DNA from: Acidobacteriota bacterium
GTDB lineage: Bacteria > Acidobacteriota > Vicinamibacteria > Vicinamibacterales > CAVVIG01
Direction: 5' to 3'
NCBI GenBank assembly: GCA_003222455.1
Contig: QHWF01000112.1
Coordinates: 1-10,185, forward strand
Length of the DNA: 10,185 bases
Made by a program: the position numbers and the translations under genes. Numbering within the stretch: position 1 is the first letter of the stretch; the number at the start of each line of letters is the position of its first letter. The notes beneath the pieces were generated by a model. It saw nothing but the letters and a program-made list of their open reading frames with translations. It had not been told where the DNA came from and ran no database searches. Shown in pieces: positions 7,342 through 10,185 of this stretch.

Positions 7342-7821
7342 TCAGCGAGGTGGAGTGGTGAGCACGATCAAACGCCAGAACAGGACGGCCAACAGCGTGC
7401 TGGTCACGGCCAGGGCGATTGCCAGCCCCTTCAGCATCCGCCCGCGCCGGTGCGCTTCGATACCCTCCAGGATGACTGTGTCGACGATGAGCCATGCGCC
7501 GAAGGGCGGGAATCTCCGGTCGCGCACCACGCGGACGCCGAACCGCCACAAGTAAACGGCAGCGCCCGCGACGGGCAGAATCACCGCAGCCGCCACGGCG
7601 ATCGAGACAGTGACCACGCGCGAACGCGACCTCGCCGGATCGCGCAGGATCCACGCAATCAGCGCCGCACGCCAGGAATCGCCAAGGGCAAGCATCACCA
7701 CGCCGATCAACACAACCGTCACGACCGCAGCCATGACGATCGTGCGGGCGCGAGCGTCGGCCTTCTCGATCACTCTATTCAGCCCCGCCGCGCCCTGGAG
7801 ATGCGCGCTGGCGCCGACCAT
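7342..7821 (-). CDS. hypothetical three-helix membrane protein
   Basis: The product is 159 residues from the ATG at 7821, with hydrophobic helices at about 28-46, 69-91 and 131-154. Between helices 2 and 3 is the motif RRFPPFGAWLIVDTVILEG followed by a basic HRRGR. This resembles a widespread but uncharacterised bacterial family with a PPPG...RDT segment before its last helix. The N-terminal GLNRVIEKADARAR is a charged cytoplasmic start. The frame stays open upstream to 7932 through a TTG, but the extension is Arg/His-rich and not membrane-like, so the ATG is preferred, with a GAGG about 12 bases upstream. It sits 35 bp before the secreted amidase-type gene on the same strand. Function is unknown. 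Confidence 0.65.
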   Translation of the reverse strand: MVGASAHLQGAAGLNRVIEKADARARTIVMAAVVTVVLIGVVMLALGDSWRAALIAWILRDPARSRSRVVTVSIAVAAAVILPVAGAAVYLWRFGVRVVRDRRFPPFGAWLIVDTVILEGIEAHRRGRMLKGLAIALAVTSTLLAVLFWRLIVLTTPPR

Positions 7822-8058
7822 CGAACGCCCGGCCTCGATCGCGCGTGCACCGGCGAGAATATGGTGTCGCGGGCGAGCAGCCCGCTGGGACCCGGCCAGC
7901 GCTCGTCGAAATCGAGACGTGTTTCGCCGCAAACCGGTCGTAATATGCGAGAATCTCGGTCGCAGGCCTCATTCAGCCCTCAAAAAACGATGCATCCGGG
8001 GGAGATGATGCCACAGCATCGGTGGTTGGTCGAAGGCGTGTGGACCCGGGAGGGCTCT

Positions 8059-9276
8059 GTGTTCAAGCAACTTGCGATCGGTGCGGTGCTCGCCGCCGCG
8101 ATCACAACGACTGGCGGCCCCGCAAGGGCCCAGACGGCGGCGGCGCCGGCACAGACCGCTGCGGCAACCGAGACGCCAAAACCGAATGACTACAGCGACG
8201 GCAAGGCGTGGTTGTGCCGTCCAGGGCGGACCGACGCTTGTGCGATCGATCACACGACAACCGTGATCGCGGCTGATGGCAAGCTGTCGCGGGAACCGTG
8301 GACTGCCGATCCCGGCGCGCCGATCGACTGTTTCTACGTCTATCCGACGGTCTCGACCGATCCGACACCAAACAGCGACATGAGCGCCGATCCGGCCGAA
8401 CTGAACGTCATCCGGCAGCAGTTCGCGCGGTTCGGTTCGAAGTGCCGTCCGTACGCGCCCCTGTATCGGCAGGTGACGCTCGCCGGCCTCCGCCGGATGC
8501 TGGCGCCCGGCGGCGCCGTCACGCTCGACAAAGGCGTGCAGTACGACGACGTGCGCGATGCCTGGAACTACTACCTGCAGAACGACAACAAGGGACGCGG
8601 CGTTGTGCTGGTCGCCCACTCGCAGGGGTCGTTCATCCTGAACCGGCTGATTCGTGAAGAGATTGACGGGAACCCGATTCAATCGCGCCTGGTCTCGGCG
8701 ATCCTGCTCGGGACGACCATCGCCGTTCCCAGGGGCAAGGACGTAGGCGGCTCGTTCCAGCATGTCCCGCTGTGCAAGTCGCCCTCGCAGATCGGATGCC
8801 TGATTACGTTTGCGTCGTTCCGTTCAACAGTGCCGCCGCCCGCCAACACCTTGTTCGGCAAGGTGGCCGACGCGACCATGATCGCCGCGTGCGCGAATCC
8901 TGCGGCGCTCGCAGGCGGCAGCGGCCAGTTGCACGCGTATCTCGACAGCGGCGGCCGCACGATTACGAACACTGGGACGCCGAAGCCCTGGGTCACGCCC
9001 GAGCAAACGATCGATACCCCATGGGTGAGCGTGCCCGGCCTGTTGACCGCAAGGTGCGCGTCGAACGAAAACGCGAGCGGCTACCTCGAAGTGACCGTCA
9101 ACGGCAATCCGTCGGACCCGCGAACCGACGACATCACAGGCGATATCGGCGCGGGCGCCAACGTGGCCGCCAACTGGGGCCTCCACCTGATCGATGTCAA
9201 CCTCGTCATGGGCGATCTCCTCGACATCGTCGGACAACAGGCGAAGGCGTACACGTCCAAAGGGGGGTCACGCTAG
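8059..9276 (+). CDS. exported DUF3089 alpha/beta-hydrolase
   Basis: The 405-residue product is a DUF3089-family alpha/beta hydrolase, a group related to lipases and esterases with no defined substrate. The nucleophile elbow is AHSQG with Ser188, preceded by the strand GRGVVLV. The likely catalytic His is His376 in NWGLHLIDVNLVMGDL near the C-terminus, and CFYVYPTVST (91-100) is the family's early strand and oxyanion region. Conserved Cys residues in WLCRPGRTDAC and elsewhere suggest disulfides. The GTG at 8059 is chosen because GGGAGGG (8048-8054) lies four bases upstream and the next codons give a clean signal peptide ending PARA-Q. An in-frame ATG at 7990 would only add a charged extension. 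It is divergent from the membrane/amidase pair and followed by repeat copy 3. Confidence 0.88.
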   Translation: MFKQLAIGAVLAAAITTTGGPARAQTAAAPAQTAAATETPKPNDYSDGKAWLCRPGRTDACAIDHTTTVIAADGKLSREPWTADPGAPIDCFYVYPTVSTDPTPNSDMSADPAELNVIRQQFARFGSKCRPYAPLYRQVTLAGLRRMLAPGGAVTLDKGVQYDDVRDAWNYYLQNDNKGRGVVLVAHSQGSFILNRLIREEIDGNPIQSRLVSAILLGTTIAVPRGKDVGGSFQHVPLCKSPSQIGCLITFASFRSTVPPPANTLFGKVADATMIAACANPAALAGGSGQLHAYLDSGGRTITNTGTPKPWVTPEQTIDTPWVSVPGLLTARCASNENASGYLEVTVNGNPSDPRTDDITGDIGAGANVAANWGLHLIDVNLVMGDLLDIVGQQAKAYTSKGGSR

Positions 9277-9390
9277 AGAACACGATCGAACGCAGAGGTC
9301 GCAAAGGACGCAAAGTAAGACAGGATTTCTTTTGCGGCCTTCGCGGCCTTTGCGTTCCAAGGCGGCGTCAGTCAGTCGGACACGTTCCTG
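9270..9390 (-). repeat. dispersed composite hairpin repeat, copy 3 (inverted)
   Basis: Read on the minus strand, copy 3 starts with the head CAGGAACGTGTCCG (9377-9390), then GACTGACTGACGCCGCC, which extends an exact 23-base match to copy 1. The hairpin is 9288-9357. Its arms consist of CGCAAAGGC/CGCGAAGGC and CGCAAAGGA/CGCAGAGGT units with a 9-nt period. The tail GATCGTGTTCTCTAGCG reaches back over the stop codon of the DUF3089 gene. The hairpin differs from copy 2 by only two single-base indels. It probably serves as, or has replaced, the terminator of the hydrolase gene. Confidence 0.85.
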
Positions 9391-9563
9391 GAGAGTTCAG
9401 GAGGCCAGCGCCCACAGTATTGAGATTCACGGGAAATACTTGAACGCGCATTCCTGCTGAGTTTCGCGCGGCTGCATGCGTTTGCCTGCGGTATTCGATT
9501 TGCTGTAGTGAGAGACATCTTGGATCCTTTCCGTCCTCATCTCTCGTCAGCAAACGTCATTCT

Positions 9564-9752
9564 ATGAGCATCGACCATCTCGCAACCCGCATCCGTGCCG
9601 AGTTCCAGGAAATGCCCGGTCTCACCCTGACGCTCCCCCAGGCGCAGCGCCTGTGGGGGCTCCCACCCGACGTCTGCGCCAGGGTCGTCGACGTACTGCT
9701 CGAGGGTGCTGTCCTCAAGCGGTCTGGCGCACGATTGTCATTGCGGGACTAG
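9564..9752 (+). CDS. small conserved hypothetical protein, helix-turn-helix-like
   Basis: The product is 62 residues: EFQEMPGLTLTLPQAQRLWG (residues 13-32), then LPPDVCARVVDVLLEGAVLKRSG. This fits a common small bacterial family of about 60-90 residues with a PGLxLTxxQAxRLWxL core and a following helix plus beta hairpin, compatible with a winged-helix DNA-binding fold. No member function is known to me. No strong ribosome binding site precedes the ATG. Its TAG stop (9750-9752) shares a base with the left arm of the fold-back element, so the last part of its mRNA could be drawn into that structure. The gene is convergent with the RidA-type gene. Confidence 0.75.
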   Translation: MSIDHLATRIRAEFQEMPGLTLTLPQAQRLWGLPPDVCARVVDVLLEGAVLKRSGARLSLRD

Positions 9753-9803
9753 CAGCCCGCGGTGAGAGTCCAGCTGCATTCGGCCGGCGATGCATCCCCG
9801 CTC

Positions 9804-9839
9804 CACCCCACCGCGCTCAGAACGCGCGCAGGGGGCCCC
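9804..9839 (+). repeat. hairpin module A of the fold-back element
   Basis: CACCCCACCG (9804-9813) leads into stem CGCGC/GCGCG (9812-9816 with 9824-9828) around the 7-nt loop TCAGAAC, followed by CAGGGGGCCCC. The flanking CCCC and GGGG can also pair and lengthen the stem. Confidence 0.7.
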
Positions 9840-9881
9840 GGGCTGACTGCGTTGCTCCTCCCTCACATATTCCCGATATTG

Positions 9882-9920
9882 CACCCCACCGTGCACAAGA
9901 CGCACGGTACAGGGGGCCCC
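9882..9920 (+). repeat. hairpin module B of the fold-back element
   Basis: CACCCCACCG (9882-9891) leads into stem CCGTGC/GCACGG (9889-9894 with 9902-9907) around the 7-nt loop ACAAGAC, followed by CAGGGGGCCCC. It has the same plan and orientation as module A with different stem bases that still pair. Confidence 0.75.
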
Positions 9921-9944
9921 GCTCTGCGGTCGTCGCGCCGCTCC

Positions 9945-9983
9945 GCCGGGGTCCCCACGGCGCGGACTGTGCGCCGTGGGGTG
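9945..9983 (-). repeat. hairpin module C of the fold-back element (inverted)
   Basis: A perfect 11-bp stem, CCCCACGGCGC (9953-9963) with GCGCCGTGGGG (9971-9981), closes a 7-nt loop. On the minus strand the module reads CACCCCACGG, loop ACAGTCC, then a GGGGACCCC block, so it is an inverted copy of modules A and B. It is the most stable single hairpin in the element. Confidence 0.8.
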
Positions 9984-10047
9984 GAACAGCGGGGCGCCTC
10001 GCCGCCCTCGGTGCGACGCCGGACTCTCACCACGGGCTGCGAGTCGT

Positions 10048-10185
10048 TCACGACCCGACGGGTCGCCGCCGCGCAGTTACCTCGATTTCAATCCGCATTC
10101 GAGGATCGGTGAGTCCCGCCGCGATCATGGTCGCGGCGGGGCGCACACTGCCGAAGTACTTCCGCAGTGTCGGCCAGCAGGCCGG
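10048..10185 (-). CDS. RidA (YjgF/UK114) family protein, C-terminal part
   Basis: The minus strand from the window edge to a TGA (complement of 10048-10050) encodes 45 residues: LRKYFGSVRPAATMIAAGL, then TDPRMRIEIEVTARR and a short tail. The block RPA-x-T-M-I-x-x-G-L-x-DPRM-x-IEIE is the C-terminal signature of RidA-family proteins, which are trimeric deaminases of reactive enamine/imine intermediates or related enzymes; the Arg in RPA and the Glu in EIE are the conserved active-site positions. The start and about two thirds of the gene lie outside the window. Its stop is eight bases from the right arm of the fold-back element. Confidence 0.85.
   Translation of the reverse strand, partial: PACWPTLRKYFGSVRPAATMIAAGLTDPRMRIEIEVTARRRPVGS

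Larger units (their letters stand above)
9752..10040. other. large fold-back element, candidate structured RNA
   Basis: The outer arms, GCAGCCCGCGGTGAGAGTCC at 9752-9771 and its complement at 10021-10040, match at 19 of 20 positions. Behind each arm the same order recurs in inverted orientation: a small hairpin (TGCAT/ATGCA at 9775-9794; a GC-rich one at about 9994-10018), then CCCCGCT and CCACCCCAC, then a 7-nt-loop hairpin and a GGGG/CCCC block. The two ~90-nt halves are thus inverted, diverged copies, with an extra copy of the hairpin module between them and an unpaired, less GC-rich stretch at 9841-9881. Frames through it are Arg/Pro/Ser-rich with no domain, and I see no gene in it. It exactly fills the gap between two convergent genes. 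Candidates are a structured RNA, a fold-back mobile element or a bidirectional terminator; there is no T-tract. Confidence 0.7.

Noticed and set aside
7213..8058. N-terminal extension of the DUF3089 hydrolase frame
   Set aside because: The frame is open for 282 more codons but reads as Arg/His-rich sequence antisense to the membrane gene. The GTG at 8059 has a ribosome binding site and begins a clean signal peptide.
9752..10040. Integron attC site or group II intron at the fold-back element
   Set aside because: No GTTRRRY/RYYYAAC core sites and no recognisable domain V or intron-encoded reverse transcriptase; the arms and modules do not match either class.
9762..10112. Plus-strand open frame of 116 codons over the fold-back element
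   Set aside because: It runs through the palindrome and into the antisense of the RidA-type C-terminus, and its translation is low-complexity Arg/Pro/Thr with no domain.

Overview
The window looks like chromosomal sequence from a GC-rich, Gram-negative soil or sediment bacterium, most likely an acidobacterium of the Vicinamibacteria type. This is inferred from the gene mix (a giant secreted BNR/sortilin-like protein, DinB-fold protein, TMEM175-type channel, VOC protein, secreted acetamidase/formamidase homologue, DUF3089 hydrolase, RidA) and from hairpin repeats built of GCAAAGG/GCAGAGG words between the genes. No rRNA, tRNA or CRISPR array is visible.

Layout. Bases 1-713 look different by eye (Cys/Arg-rich reading frames, less GC-biased). 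They hold one plausible small membrane protein (336-713) and nothing else assignable. Bases 734-889 are insertion-sequence debris: a spaced GTGGACACC repeat and the last ~39 codons of an IS5-type transposase on the minus strand. A DinB-fold gene follows (946-1479, minus). The centre is a 1109-residue exported protein with ten Asp-box repeats, an FlgD-like Ig fold interrupted by a Gly/Arg-rich linker, and a helical tail (1685-5014). Next come a TMEM175-like channel gene (5165-5755) overlapping a convergent VOC gene (5734-6111), then a two-gene minus-strand unit of a small membrane protein (7342-7821) and a secreted FmdA/AmdA-family hydrolase (6269-7306). Divergent from that unit is an exported DUF3089 alpha/beta hydrolase (8059-9276). 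The right end has a 62-residue protein (9564-9752) and the C-terminus of a RidA-family protein (10048-10185, minus).

The genes are mostly single transcription units with unrelated jobs; I see no multi-gene defence or biosynthetic system. The unusual material lies between the genes. First, 9752-10040 fills the gap between two convergent genes with a quasi-palindromic, highly structured element: 20-nt arms matching at 19/20 positions, two inverted ~90-nt halves and three related hairpins that each have a 7-nt loop. Second, a composite dispersed repeat occurs three times (about 1505-1665, 5047-5157, 9270-9390), each with the same head motif, a hairpin whose arms repeat every 9 nt, and a similar tail; a fourth hairpin of the same architecture but different wording lies at 6143-6240. 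Third, a short repeat of a type common between bacterial genes appears inside the coding sequence of the big BNR protein, at the start of its low-complexity linker.
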